Shown piece after piece: positions 12,836-22,032 of a stretch of 64,000 nucleotides of DNA; positions within the stretch are counted from its first letter, which is position 1; each line of letters begins with the position of its first letter. The position numbers were made by a program, and so were the translations under genes. Source of the DNA: Propionivibrio hellwigii (lineage in GTDB: Bacteria > Pseudomonadota > Gammaproteobacteria > Burkholderiales > Rhodocyclaceae); assembly GCF_041770905.1 (NCBI RefSeq), contig NZ_JBEUWX010000002.1, positions 1,488,001 through 1,552,000 on the forward strand, read 5' to 3'. The notes below the pieces were generated by a model. That model was not told the origin of the DNA, did no database searches, and saw only the letters and a list, made by a program, of their open reading frames with translations.

Positions 12836-14092
12836 ATGTCTGCCGCCCGATCCGCTTTCCCAGCCAATTCCTCTTCCTCCGCTGCTGCGTCCACTACAGC
12901 GCCCCCTCAGGCTCCCCTGGCCGCGGAGGATTCCACACCTGCCGTTGCTCCCGCCCCGCACGCCTGGCCTGTTGCGCACTCGGTCGACCTGTCGCCCTTC
13001 AATACGCTGGCCTTGCCCAGCTGCGCCGCACGTTATCTGAAAATCACCGATCCGGCGCAGCTGACCGCGCCAGACATTGCCGGTACCCGGCGTTTCGTAC
13101 TCGGCGGCGGCAGCAATCTGGTGCTGACCGGCGACATCGACGGCCTGGTGCTGCACATGGCGATCGCCGGCAAGGCGAAGACGGGCGAAGACGCCGAGGC
13201 CGTGTACGTCACCGCGGGCGCGGGCGAGCGTTGGCACGATTTCGTGCAATGGACGCTGGCGCAGGGCTGGCCGGGGCTGGAAAACCTGTCCCTGATTCCC
13301 GGCACGGTCGGCGCCGCGCCGGTGCAAAACATCGGCGCTTACGGCATGGAAGTTGCCGAGCGCATCCACTCATTGACGGCATACGACCTGGATACCGGCA
13401 CAGTCCGCCGGTTTGACCGCGCCGCCTGCCGCTTTGCCTACCGCGACAGCGTTTTCAAGCAGGAAGGCTGGCATCTCGACGGGCGCTTCGCCATCACCGA
13501 AGTCACTTTTCGCCTGCCTAAACACTGGCGGCCGAACATCCGCTATGCCGGTATCGCCGAGGAACTGGCGATGCGAGGCATCGAAACGGCGATGGAGATG
13601 ACGACGGCGACGCCCGCCGATACGCGCCATTGCCCCACGCCCCGGCAGATTGCCGATGCCGTGATTGCCTTGCGCCGGCGCAAACTGCCCGACCCGGCCG
13701 TATTGCCCAACGCTGGCAGTTTTTTCCAGAACCCTGTCGTCGCGGCAACCGCCGCCGCAACGCTTTGCACCGCGCATCCGGGCCTGCCCGTCTATCCGCA
13801 GGCGAACGGCCGGGTCAAGCTGGCCGCAGGCTGGCTGATCGAACAGGCCGGCTGGAAGGGTCGCCGTCTCGGCCCCGTCGGCATGTATGCGCATCAGGCG
13901 CTGGCGCTGGTCAACCACGGCGGCGCCAGGGGACGGGACGTGCTGGCGCTGGCGCATGCCGTGCAGAATGACGTGCGGCGAATTTTCGGCGTTGAACTGA
14001 CGCCTGAGCCGGTGTACATGCCAAATATCGCCTTCGACCCATCAGACACATACGAAAACGGCACGCTGCGAGAAAAAAGCACAGAGCAGTGA
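12836..14092 (+). CDS. murB: UDP-N-acetylenolpyruvoylglucosamine reductase with N-terminal extension
   Basis: MurB reduces the enolpyruvyl group with NADPH and FAD to give UDP-MurNAc for peptidoglycan. Visible are the FAD-binding LGGGSNLVLTGD, the IPGTVGAAPVQNIGAYG stretch, FAYRDSVFK typical of type I MurB, and GSFFQNPVV with the catalytic serine. The conserved enzyme begins at SVDLSPFNTLALPS, so the first ~45 residues, rich in Ala, Ser and Pro, are an unusual extension. Start is uncertain between 12827 and 12836. Stands alone, separated from metH by a 190-bp gap without visible features. Confidence 0.93.
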   Translation: MSAARSAFPANSSSSAAASTTAPPQAPLAAEDSTPAVAPAPHAWPVAHSVDLSPFNTLALPSCAARYLKITDPAQLTAPDIAGTRRFVLGGGSNLVLTGDIDGLVLHMAIAGKAKTGEDAEAVYVTAGAGERWHDFVQWTLAQGWPGLENLSLIPGTVGAAPVQNIGAYGMEVAERIHSLTAYDLDTGTVRRFDRAACRFAYRDSVFKQEGWHLDGRFAITEVTFRLPKHWRPNIRYAGIAEELAMRGIETAMEMTTATPADTRHCPTPRQIADAVIALRRRKLPDPAVLPNAGSFFQNPVVAATAAATLCTAHPGLPVYPQANGRVKLAAGWLIEQAGWKGRRLGPVGMYAHQALALVNHGGARGRDVLALAHAVQNDVRRIFGVELTPEPVYMPNIAFDPSDTYENGTLREKSTEQ

Positions 14093-14334
14093 TCCTGGCC
14101 TGATCGCATGAACGGTGCCTGATCGACACATTGATGTCGATACATCCATTTTTCAGCAGGTATTTGTCCGCTCTGCACGCCTGAGGATTGGCTAACGGCC
14201 GGCATGGGTCTGCTGGGCCGGTAGAAACACCACCATTGCCCATGCTTCGGCCGGCTGGAAAAACGGCTGCATCGAACGAGAAGAATCCGCTAGAATTTTG
14301 CGCTTGAACGATCAATGAGATTTGCAGAAACGAC

Positions 14335-15135
14335 ATGCACGGAAAAACGGCGTTGATTACCGGCGCGGCAAAGCGGGTGGGACGGGCCATCGCCAGTGAG
14401 CTACACGCTGCGGGCGCCTGCGTCGCGGTGCATTACCGAAGCGCCGCCGGAGCCGCCGAGGCGCTGGTTCGGGAACTCAATGCCGTGCGTCCCGGTTCGG
14501 CCTGCGCGGTGGCGGCCGATCTACGCGCGGCAAAAGCCCCGGAGCGGCTCGTCGAGGCTGTCATCGCCCGCTTTGGCCGGCTCGATGCGCTGGTCAACAA
14601 CGCATCGACCTTCTTTGCAACGCCGCTGGGCAGCATCGACACCGCCGCCTGGGATGACCTGATCGGCAGCAACCTGAAGGCGCCGCTTTTTTTGACGCAG
14701 GCGGCCGCTCCCTATCTGCGCGCGGCGCGCGGCGCCGTCGTCAATGTGACCGACGTGCATGCCGAACGGCCGCTGGCCGGCTACCCGCTGTACTGCGCCG
14801 CCAAGGCCGGGCTGCTCGGCCTGACGCGGGCGCTGGCGATCGAGCTGGCGCCCGAAGTGCGCGTCAACGCCGTGGCGCCTGGCCCGATCCTCTGGCCGGA
14901 AGCCGAAGAAACCTCCCATGCCGACGCGCCGTCCGCCCCTTCCTCTTTCCCTTTTCCTTCCTCCGCCTGCGGCTTTGATGCTGATGAGCGGGCGCGCATT
15001 GTCGCCCACACGCTGCTCAAACGCACCGGCGAAGCCGGCGATATCGCCCGGACGGTGCGCTTCCTGCTGGCCGAGGCGCCCTACATTACGGGGCAGGTGA
15101 TCAATGTCGACGGCGGGCGCACGGCGCATCTTTAG
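14335..15135 (+). CDS. pteridine reductase (FolM/PTR1-like SDR)
   Basis: A 266-residue classical SDR with TGAAKRVGRAIA for NADP binding, NNASTFFATPLG, YCAAKAGLLGLTRALA at the active site, and VAPGPILWPE. The first and last of these are typical of the pteridine reductases that accompany ttcA and folate genes in betaproteobacteria; they reduce dihydropterins or dihydrofolate. Between WPEAEE and DADERARIV sits a ~20-residue Ser/Pro/Phe-rich insertion (SHADAPSAPSSFPFPSS) absent from the usual loop. TtcA follows 123 bp downstream on the same strand. Substrate is inferred from family membership only. Confidence 0.85.
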   Translation: MHGKTALITGAAKRVGRAIASELHAAGACVAVHYRSAAGAAEALVRELNAVRPGSACAVAADLRAAKAPERLVEAVIARFGRLDALVNNASTFFATPLGSIDTAAWDDLIGSNLKAPLFLTQAAAPYLRAARGAVVNVTDVHAERPLAGYPLYCAAKAGLLGLTRALAIELAPEVRVNAVAPGPILWPEAEETSHADAPSAPSSFPFPSSACGFDADERARIVAHTLLKRTGEAGDIARTVRFLLAEAPYITGQVINVDGGRTAHL

Positions 15136-15258
15136 GCTCGCCGACCCGATGCTCAGTGGTACATTCTCCGAAACCCGTGCCATGTGCGCCATGTGTACCC
15201 TGTGTGTTATATGGCCATTGCACCCATTTCATCCGCCCATTTCAGTTGTCGAGGTTAT

Positions 15259-16158
15259 GTGGAACATTCAAACACCCTGAAGCGGCTGTCCAAAACCCTG
15301 GAACGACAGACCGGCAAGGCGATTGCCGATTACAACATGATCGAACAGGGCGATACGGTGCTGGTTTGCCTCTCCGGCGGCAAGGATTCGCACACCCTGC
15401 TTGCGCTGCTGATGGCGCTGCACAAGCGCGCGCCCATCGACTTTCGCCTGATCGCGATGAATCTCGACCAGAAACAGCCCGGCTTTCCGGCCGACGTATT
15501 GCCAAAGTATCTGGCCGGACTCGGCATCGAATACCACATCATCGAACAGGACACCTACTCGATCGTCAAGGAGAAGATTCCGGAGGGCAAAACCACCTGC
15601 TCGCTCTGCTCCCGCCTGCGCCGCGGCGTGATCTACCGCATCGCCAAGGAACTGGGCGCCAACAAGATCGCGCTCGGCCACCATCGCGATGATATGGTGC
15701 ATACGCTGTTCCTCAACCTGCTGTTCGGCGGTAAGCTCAAGGGCATGCCGCCCAAACTGCTGACCGACGACGGTGCGCACATCGTCATCCGCCCACTCGC
15801 CTACTGTAACGAGCGCGACATCGCCCGCTACGCGCGCGGGATGGCTTTCCCGATTATTCCCTGCAACCTGTGCGGCTCGCAGGACAATCTGCAACGTCAG
15901 AAAGTCCGCGAAATGATGGCCGAATGGGACCGGCGTTACCCCGGCCGAACCGAGTCGGTATTTACCGCCATGCAAAATATTGTTCTCTCCCACCTGGCGG
16001 ATACGGCGCGCTTCGACTTCAAAGGGCTGCGGGTCGGCAAGCCACCAGCTGCTGGCGACGGGGCAGCGCTCGACGAAGATCCCTTTGCGCCGGCGGTCGC
16101 CACGCTGCCCCGCGATTTTCTTCCGCTGATGCCGCTGCCGGCAGGCTCCGCCCCATAG
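15259..16158 (+). CDS. ttcA: tRNA 2-thiocytidine biosynthesis protein
   Basis: TtcA thiolates cytidine 32 of certain tRNAs using ATP and a [4Fe-4S] cluster. The PP-loop SGGKDSH (near residue 37) and the two cluster motifs CSLC (near 113) and CNLC (near 201) are all present, with GHHRDDMVHTLFLNLLFGG between them. I place the start at GTG 15259 (MEHSNTLKRLSKTLERQ) because GAGG lies six bases upstream and known TtcA proteins begin about here; an in-frame ATG at 15211 would add residues of no family similarity. The result is 299 residues. Confidence 0.94.
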   Translation: MEHSNTLKRLSKTLERQTGKAIADYNMIEQGDTVLVCLSGGKDSHTLLALLMALHKRAPIDFRLIAMNLDQKQPGFPADVLPKYLAGLGIEYHIIEQDTYSIVKEKIPEGKTTCSLCSRLRRGVIYRIAKELGANKIALGHHRDDMVHTLFLNLLFGGKLKGMPPKLLTDDGAHIVIRPLAYCNERDIARYARGMAFPIIPCNLCGSQDNLQRQKVREMMAEWDRRYPGRTESVFTAMQNIVLSHLADTARFDFKGLRVGKPPAAGDGAALDEDPFAPAVATLPRDFLPLMPLPAGSAP

Positions 16159-16171
16159 AAAGCCCCAAACC

Positions 16172-17152
16172 ATGAACACGCACGGGAACGCCGCAAACTC
16201 ACTGCTGCTGATCGGCATCGACCACGGCGATTGTCCAACGGACAGCGCCATGCAGGCCGTTATCGCACATTGCCGCAGACTGACCCTGCGCTGCATCGAA
16301 ATTTTTGGCGGACACACGCCTAGCCCGCAATCAGCGCCGATCATTGCCGCCTTCAGCTCGGCCAACACCGCCTGCCGGGCGGCGCTCGTTATCCGCGAAA
16401 AAACCGCCGCCCTGCTGGCGGCCGAAAGCGGCCGCGCCGCGCCGGGCATCCCGATCATCTGCCTCCAGGAGCGCGAATACGTCAGCATACAAACCGGCAG
16501 TCTTCTGATGGAAAAGCTCTCGCCCATCATCGACGCCCTGATGACAGGCGAGGTCGCCGGACGCATGCATATCGATACGGACACGCTCAAGGCGCTTTCG
16601 CCCGATTTGCAGCGCCATTTCCAGCCGGAAGTTGACGCGCCGGCGCATCGCCTGCCGGCCGGCCACCGTTTCTACCGATACCTGGCCGTCCGCGACACCG
16701 ACGCTACCGAAATGGCCGCGCCCGCGGCCTATGGCCATGCCTCGCTCGTTCCGGCGGCGCAACCGCCGCGCGCGCAGACGCCGGTTCCCGCCATACACGA
16801 CACGCAGCCGGCCGGCCCTGCCCGCCTCTACCTCACCCACGCCGACACGCGCATTGTGCTCGACGGCAACCAGCAAACCTTCACCATCGGCCGCAACCGA
16901 AGCTGTCATCTTTGCATTACCGGCGCCAACATCTCGCGCCTGCACGCCTGGATTCACGAAGAAAGCGGACGCTTCATCCTGCTCGACCAAAGCACAAACG
17001 GCACCTTCGTCAGAATCGGCAACGCACCGGAAATTTATCTGCATCGTCAGGAAATCGTCCTGCGCGAAGCGGGCCTCATCGGCCTTGCCGGTTCGACGAA
17101 GGACCCTGCCATCCCGCAGATTGCGTTTCAAGTCAGCCGCGCGGGGTCATAG
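16172..17152 (+). CDS. FHA-domain protein with novel N-terminal region
   Basis: A 326-residue protein. The C-terminal ~100 residues form a forkhead-associated domain (FTIGRNRSCHLCI, ISRLHAWI, DQSTNGTFV), which binds phosphothreonine peptides. The N-terminal ~165 residues (LLLIGIDHGDCPTDSAMQ ... LSPDLQRHFQPEV) match no family I recognise; a Pro/Ala-rich linker joins the two. No kinase, phosphatase or secretion gene is adjacent; it follows ttcA by 13 bp and may be co-transcribed. No signal peptide or membrane helix is seen, so it is probably cytoplasmic. Confidence 0.8.
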   Translation: MNTHGNAANSLLLIGIDHGDCPTDSAMQAVIAHCRRLTLRCIEIFGGHTPSPQSAPIIAAFSSANTACRAALVIREKTAALLAAESGRAAPGIPIICLQEREYVSIQTGSLLMEKLSPIIDALMTGEVAGRMHIDTDTLKALSPDLQRHFQPEVDAPAHRLPAGHRFYRYLAVRDTDATEMAAPAAYGHASLVPAAQPPRAQTPVPAIHDTQPAGPARLYLTHADTRIVLDGNQQTFTIGRNRSCHLCITGANISRLHAWIHEESGRFILLDQSTNGTFVRIGNAPEIYLHRQEIVLREAGLIGLAGSTKDPAIPQIAFQVSRAGS

Positions 17153-17224
17153 CATCACGACAGTGCCGCCGCCCACATTCCAGGCGGGTGCATGGCCGCG
17201 CCCCAATCGCCCTCATTTATGCAT

Positions 17225-17330
17225 CTTGCGGGATAGCCGGCCGGAAACGCCCAATCCACGCGGGTTACAGAGCAGCAGGCTGGAAATGCCCAATCCACGC
17301 GGGGTTCCGGGCAGCCGGATCGCTCAGGAT
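17225..17330. repeat. palindromic units, array C
   Basis: Two clear modular units with the core CCCAATCCACGCGGG lie in the 544-bp gap (17153-17696) between convergent genes. The rest of the gap has no recognisable gene or repeat. Confidence 0.75.
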
Positions 17331-17696
17331 CGGCATCATCGGGTATTTTTGAGAGGCATTAGCGGCACTGTTTCAACGCGGGAATACGCATCAGCTGCGG
17401 CGCGCTGTCTTGCCCTGATTGGGAAAGAACGGCGCGCCCAATAAACTTTGGCGCTGCTGCCGGAAATGGCCAGCAATGGCGGCATTTCGGACAAAAGAAA
17501 TATTCGATGAATGCGCGAATGCACATCGCCACTCGGGAAACAACATCCTCATGAAATTTCGGGCGACTGCTTTTCGGCGGCTCGTCCCCAGCGCATCGCA
17601 AAATTCACCCAATGTACTTTTTTCCGCCGATCTCCGAACACTCGTCGCTTTCCGGCAGAGTAGGGAAAGAAGGCGCCGGAAAATCTGATCGACCTT

Positions 17697-18647
17697 TTAT
17701 CGGCCGTCCTGCCCGTCGCGCAGCGCCTGCTGCTGGCGGCTGATGAATTCGCCCATGCTGTCGATGCCGCGCAACTGGAGAATATGGTTGAGCACGGCCG
17801 CTTCGAGCAACACTGCAAGGTTGCGCCCCGGCGCAACGTGAAAGGTCACTTTCCTGACCGATACGCCCAGAATTTCCTGCGACTGCGCTTCCAGCGGCAG
17901 ACGCGGGAGTTCCGCGACCGCGACCTGCCGTTGCAGGTGTACGATCAGCCGGAGCCGCTTTTTGCGGCGTGCGGCCGCTTCGCCGAAGATCGTCCGGATG
18001 TTGAGCATCCCCAGGCCGCGCACTTCAAGGTAGTCACGCAGCATCGGCGGGCAGCGCCCTTCCAGCGTATTCGGCGCGGTATGCGACAGGTCGACAATAT
18101 CGTCGGCCACCAGGCCGTGACCGCGCGAGATGAGTTCCAGCGCCAGTTCGCTTTTGCCGATGCCGGCATCGCCGGTAATCAGTACGCCGATGCCGTAAAC
18201 ATCCATGAATACGCCGTGCATCGACACGGTGTCGGCAAATTCGCGCGCCAGATAGAGGTGCAGCGCGTCGATGACCATCGAGCAGGGCTTCGGCGTCACA
18301 AACAGGGGCGTGCTATGGCGTTCGCACAGCGTCGTGAGCATTTCGGACGGCGGATAGTCGTCAGCGACGATGATTGCCGGCGGCCGGGCGGCCATCATCA
18401 TCTCCACCTGACGCCGCCAGTCCGCCTCGCCCACCCGGGCGATCCAGCGACACTCGGCGTTACCGATCACCTGAATGCGATGGCTGTAGATGAGGTTGAA
18501 GTGACCGACAACGTCAGGGCCGAAGACTTCGTGATCGGCCAGTTCGACTTCACGGTCGATATCCTGCGCGACGATCCAGCGCAGGCCAAGTTTTTCGGCA
18601 TGTTCGCGGTAGATTCTGGCAATGCTGAGCGAACGGGCCGCGCTCAT
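17697..18647 (-). CDS. hprK: HPr kinase/phosphorylase
   Basis: HprK phosphorylates and dephosphorylates HPr on serine. The 316-residue protein has the Walker A motif GDAGIGKSELALELI (near 153), the following LVADDIVDL, the signature EVRGLGMLNI, and a usual C-terminus. The ATG at 18647 overlaps the ptsN stop by four bases. In proteobacteria hprK with ptsN and rpoN belongs to the regulatory PTS branch; the gene for HPr is not in this window. Confidence 0.95.
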   Translation of the reverse strand: MSAARSLSIARIYREHAEKLGLRWIVAQDIDREVELADHEVFGPDVVGHFNLIYSHRIQVIGNAECRWIARVGEADWRRQVEMMMAARPPAIIVADDYPPSEMLTTLCERHSTPLFVTPKPCSMVIDALHLYLAREFADTVSMHGVFMDVYGIGVLITGDAGIGKSELALELISRGHGLVADDIVDLSHTAPNTLEGRCPPMLRDYLEVRGLGMLNIRTIFGEAAARRKKRLRLIVHLQRQVAVAELPRLPLEAQSQEILGVSVRKVTFHVAPGRNLAVLLEAAVLNHILQLRGIDSMGEFISRQQQALRDGQDGR

Positions 18648-19105
18648 GCCGGCGCCTCCCGACAGGCAAAAACGGCGCGCACCTCATCGATAGATGCCGC
18701 CGCCTGCAAGGCTTCGCGGCGCGCGCGATCAGAAAACAGCCCGGCCAGTTCCGCCAGAATCTGCAAATGCTGTTCCGCCGCCTGCTCAGGCACGAGCAGG
18801 GCGAAAAGCATGGAAACCGGCAGACCGTCCGGCGATTCAAAAGGCACCGGCGAGGCCAGGCGGATGAAGGCGCCCTGTGGCGCCCTGAGTCCCTCGATGC
18901 GCCCGTGCGGAATGGCGATGCCCTGCCCCAGACCGGTCGAACCGAGCCGTTCGCGGGCCAGCAGGCTGTCAAAGACGACGCGCTGCCCAATGCCCTGATT
19001 GTTTTCAAAGAGCAGGCCGATGTGCTCGAACACCCGCTTTTTACTGGTTGCCTGAAAATCAAGCAGGATATTCTCTGGAGGCAGCAGGCGGGAAAGAGGC
19101 TTCAT
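18644..19105 (-). CDS. ptsN: nitrogen-regulatory PTS protein EIIA-Ntr
   Basis: A 153-residue EIIA-Ntr that receives a phosphate from NPr/HPr on the histidine in GIAIPHGRI (near residue 66) and regulates potassium, nitrogen or stress targets by binding. The start is ATG 19105 (MKPLSRLLPPENILLDF), the usual beginning of the family; an upstream in-frame TTG at 19135 lacks a good ribosome site. Overlaps hprK by four bases and follows hpf at a distance of about 100 bp. Confidence 0.94.
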   Translation of the reverse strand: MKPLSRLLPPENILLDFQATSKKRVFEHIGLLFENNQGIGQRVVFDSLLARERLGSTGLGQGIAIPHGRIEGLRAPQGAFIRLASPVPFESPDGLPVSMLFALLVPEQAAEQHLQILAELAGLFSDRARREALQAAASIDEVRAVFACREAPA

Positions 19106-19211
19106 GGGAATTGGCTGACTGCAATAAAAAGACAATAAAAAATCTGACCTTACCAGCGTCGGGGTGCCAGGCGCTGCGCACCGTTACCGGTGCGGCGCCC
19201 GGGCGGCGCGC

Positions 19212-19523
19212 TCAGTTTACGTCTGCCTTCTGGCTGCGATGATTCTGGAGTTTTTCTTTGTAGCGCTGGATCTGGCGGTCCAGCTTATCGGCCAGCGCAT
19301 CGATGGCGGCGTACAGATCGGCTTCATCCGCCTCGACATGCACATCCTTGCCCGGCATACGGACAGTCACCTCGGCACGCTGCTTTAGTTTTTCCACCGA
19401 CAGGGTCACATTGGCATCGATCACATGGTCGAAATGGCGGACGACGCGTCCGATTTTTTCCAGCGCATAATCATGAATCGCCGGTGTAACTTCGACATGA
19501 CGTCCACTGATTTTCAGGTTCAT
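19212..19523 (-). CDS. hpf: ribosome hibernation promoting factor, short form
   Basis: 103 residues beginning MNLKISGRHVEVTPAIHDY and containing DANVTLSVEKLKQRAEVTV, the HPF/YfiA family core; it binds the 30S decoding region in resting cells to make 100S dimers. The length is that of the short proteobacterial form, without the C-terminal dimerisation domain of long HPF. AAGGAG precedes the ATG at a normal distance. It follows rpoN, as in many proteobacteria. Confidence 0.93.
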   Translation of the reverse strand: MNLKISGRHVEVTPAIHDYALEKIGRVVRHFDHVIDANVTLSVEKLKQRAEVTVRMPGKDVHVEADEADLYAAIDALADKLDRQIQRYKEKLQNHRSQKADVN

Positions 19524-19666
19524 GCGTGACTCCTTTCTTTTCGTGTTACCGGCCGCTACCGGCCGCCCTCATGCCTTGCGGGCTGGACCGCATCCTGCAA
19601 GGCGCATTGAAACCACTCCCCAATTCAGCAATCCAACCGGCGCCTGTCCGGTACGCCCACGCGTAC

Positions 19667-21142
19667 CTAAAGCGCCTTTCTCAGCTTGACGGGCGGAATA
19701 CCCAAAGCTTCCCGGTATTTCGCCACAGTTCGCCGCGCCACGACAACCCCCTGCTCGCCGAGCAAGTCGACAAGCTGGCTGTCGGAGAGCGGTTTTTTCA
19801 CGTCTTCGGCAGCGACCAGCTGCTTGATCAGCGCCCGGATAGACGTGGCCGAACAGGCGCCGCCCGCATCGGTCGCCACATGGCTGCCGAAAAAATACTT
19901 CAGTTCAAAGATGCCGCGCGGCGTCGCCATGTATTTCTGCGTCGTCACCCGCGATACCGTCGATTCATGCAAACCGAGGAGGTCGGCGACCTCACGCAGC
20001 ACCATCGGCCGCATGGCGATCTCGCCATGGTCGAAAAACTGCCGTTGGCGCTCAACGATCGTCTGCGCCACACGCAGAATGGTGTTGAAACGTTGTTCGA
20101 CATTCTTGATCAGCCAGCGCGCTTCCTGTAGCTGTCCGGCCAGCCCGGAACCGCGCTGGCCGGAGAGAATCTGCGCATACAGGCTGTTGATGCGCAGTCG
20201 CGGATAGGCGTCGGCATTGATGCTCGCCGTCCATTGTCCACGCACCTTGCGCACCACCACGTCGGGCGTGATATAGCGCGTATCGGCCGTATCGTAAGGC
20301 GCGCCAGGACGCGGATCGAGGCTGCGGATCAGTGATTGCGCCTCGCGCAAGGCGTCATCGTCGCAGGCAAGAAGTTTTTTCAGCCTGGCGAAGTCGCGGC
20401 TGGCCAGCAGATCGAGATGGTCACGCACGATAGCCAGCGCCAGATCGCGCGTTGCCCCAGCCGGCTGCAGCGCCAGTTGCAGCGCCAGGCATTCGCTGAC
20501 ATTGCGCGCACCAACGCCCGCCGGCTCGAGGTGTTGAAGCCGCCGAAGCGCAATCTGCAATTCTTCCGGCTCGATTTCCAGCTCGGCAGGCAAGGCCTCG
20601 GCCACATCCTCCAGCGACATGGTCAGATACCCGCCTTCATCGACGGCATCGACCAGGCATTGCAGCAACACACGATCGCGTTCGGACAGTTTCAGCAAGC
20701 CGACCTGCTGCGTGAGATGTTCGCGCAGCGAAATCCGGGCGGCCTGAATGTCCTGGTAATCGCCGTCATCGTCATCGGGCGAGCTGGGCGGCCCCGAAAA
20801 ATGCGGTTCATCGGCGTCGGCAAACCAGCTTTCGCCATCATCGGCAAGGGAAGCCGGCAGGCTGTCCTCCCTTTCCCCGTCGGCGGACTCCGGAACATCG
20901 TGCGTATCGCCCGCCCCATCCGGAATCCCCCCGTTTACATGCATGTCATCGCCCTGTACATGGGCGTTGGACAGCGTAGCGTATTCGTTTTCCACACGCT
21001 CCAGCAGCGGATTTTCCTGAAGGAATTTTTCCAGCTCCTGCTCCAGTTCCAGCGTAGAGAGTTGCAGCAGGCGAATCGACTGCTGCAACTGAGGCGTCAG
21101 TGCCAAATGCTGTGAAAGCTTGAGCTGTAGGGACGGTTTCAT
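19667..21142 (-). CDS. rpoN: RNA polymerase sigma-54 factor
   Basis: A complete sigma-54 of 491 residues. Region I is seen in LQLKLSQHLALTPQLQQSIRLLQLS, followed by an acidic region II (about residues 65-130), the core-binding domain, the helix-turn-helix around LGLHESTVSRVTTQKYM and the C-terminal RpoN box ARRTVAKYREALGIP. It directs transcription from -24/-12 promoters with enhancer-binding ATPases. It sits after lptB and before hpf, ptsN and hprK in the usual order. Confidence 0.97.
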   Translation of the reverse strand: MKPSLQLKLSQHLALTPQLQQSIRLLQLSTLELEQELEKFLQENPLLERVENEYATLSNAHVQGDDMHVNGGIPDGAGDTHDVPESADGEREDSLPASLADDGESWFADADEPHFSGPPSSPDDDDGDYQDIQAARISLREHLTQQVGLLKLSERDRVLLQCLVDAVDEGGYLTMSLEDVAEALPAELEIEPEELQIALRRLQHLEPAGVGARNVSECLALQLALQPAGATRDLALAIVRDHLDLLASRDFARLKKLLACDDDALREAQSLIRSLDPRPGAPYDTADTRYITPDVVVRKVRGQWTASINADAYPRLRINSLYAQILSGQRGSGLAGQLQEARWLIKNVEQRFNTILRVAQTIVERQRQFFDHGEIAMRPMVLREVADLLGLHESTVSRVTTQKYMATPRGIFELKYFFGSHVATDAGGACSATSIRALIKQLVAAEDVKKPLSDSQLVDLLGEQGVVVARRTVAKYREALGIPPVKLRKAL

Positions 21143-21234
21143 AAAATGATCGGTAGCGTATCGCCCGCCCGGACGATGGGACCGCGCGATGGCCGGATCA
21201 GGCCGGACTGGCCATCGGTAAACCGCGCGGCGAT

Positions 21235-22029
21235 TTAGAGGCGGAAGTTCTCGCCGAGATACACCTTACGGACGTCTTCATTATAAATGATTTCATCGGG
21301 CCGACCGGCCGCCAATACCATGCCGTCATTGAGAATATACGCGTGATCGCAAATGCCGAGCGTCTCGCGCACGTTATGGTCGGTAATCAGCACACCGATG
21401 TTGCGCTCTTTGAGAAAACGGATGATTTTCTGGATGTCGAGCACGGCGATCGGATCAATTCCGGCGAATGGTTCGTCGAGCAGGATAAAGCGCGGCTGCG
21501 TCGCCAAAGCGCGTGCGATCTCGACACGCCGCCGCTCGCCGCCGGACAGCGCTGCCGCCGGGCTGTTGCGGATATGGCCAATGTGCAGATCTTCGATCAG
21601 ATCACTGGTGCGGCGTTCGACTTCCGCCGCCGAGTGCCCTTGCAGCTCCAGAACGGCGCGGATATTCTCGGTCACGCTCAGCTTGCGGAACACCGAGGCT
21701 TCCTGCGGCAGATAGGAAATCCCCATATGGGCGCGGCAATGAATCGGCAGGTGCGTGATCCGTTGGCCGTCGATGAGCACCTCGCCGCTATCGCAGGCGA
21801 CCAGCCCGACCACCATATAAAAGCAGGTGGTTTTACCCGCGCCGTTTGGCCCCAGCAGCCCGACGACCTCGCCGCTGCACACCTCAAGCGAAACGCCCTG
21901 TACGACCTGGCGTTTTTTGTAATGCTTGCGTAAATCCTGCGTCGCCAGCGTACTTTGCACGCGGATCGGATTCTCGACAGGATCGCCGTCGGCATTGCTG
22001 TCAACGTGGCTGTTTTCGGCTTCGTTCAT
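21235..22029 (-). CDS. lptB: LPS export ABC transporter ATPase
   Basis: LptB powers extraction of lipopolysaccharide from the inner membrane with LptF, LptG and LptC. The 264-residue protein has Walker A GPNGAGKTT (near 60), the signature LSGGERRRVEIARAL, Walker B FILLDEPFAGIDP and the H-loop ITDHNV. It carries about 25 extra acidic residues at the N-terminus. Only three bases separate it from recX upstream; the usual upstream partners lptC and lptA are not in this window. Confidence 0.95.
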   Translation of the reverse strand: MNEAENSHVDSNADGDPVENPIRVQSTLATQDLRKHYKKRQVVQGVSLEVCSGEVVGLLGPNGAGKTTCFYMVVGLVACDSGEVLIDGQRITHLPIHCRAHMGISYLPQEASVFRKLSVTENIRAVLELQGHSAAEVERRTSDLIEDLHIGHIRNSPAAALSGGERRRVEIARALATQPRFILLDEPFAGIDPIAVLDIQKIIRFLKERNIGVLITDHNVRETLGICDHAYILNDGMVLAAGRPDEIIYNEDVRKVYLGENFRL

Positions 22030-22032
22030 GCT

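Noticed and set aside
15268..16590. A 440-codon frame opposite ttcA and the FHA gene
   Set aside because: Spans two well-supported genes on the other strand and has no recognisable domain.
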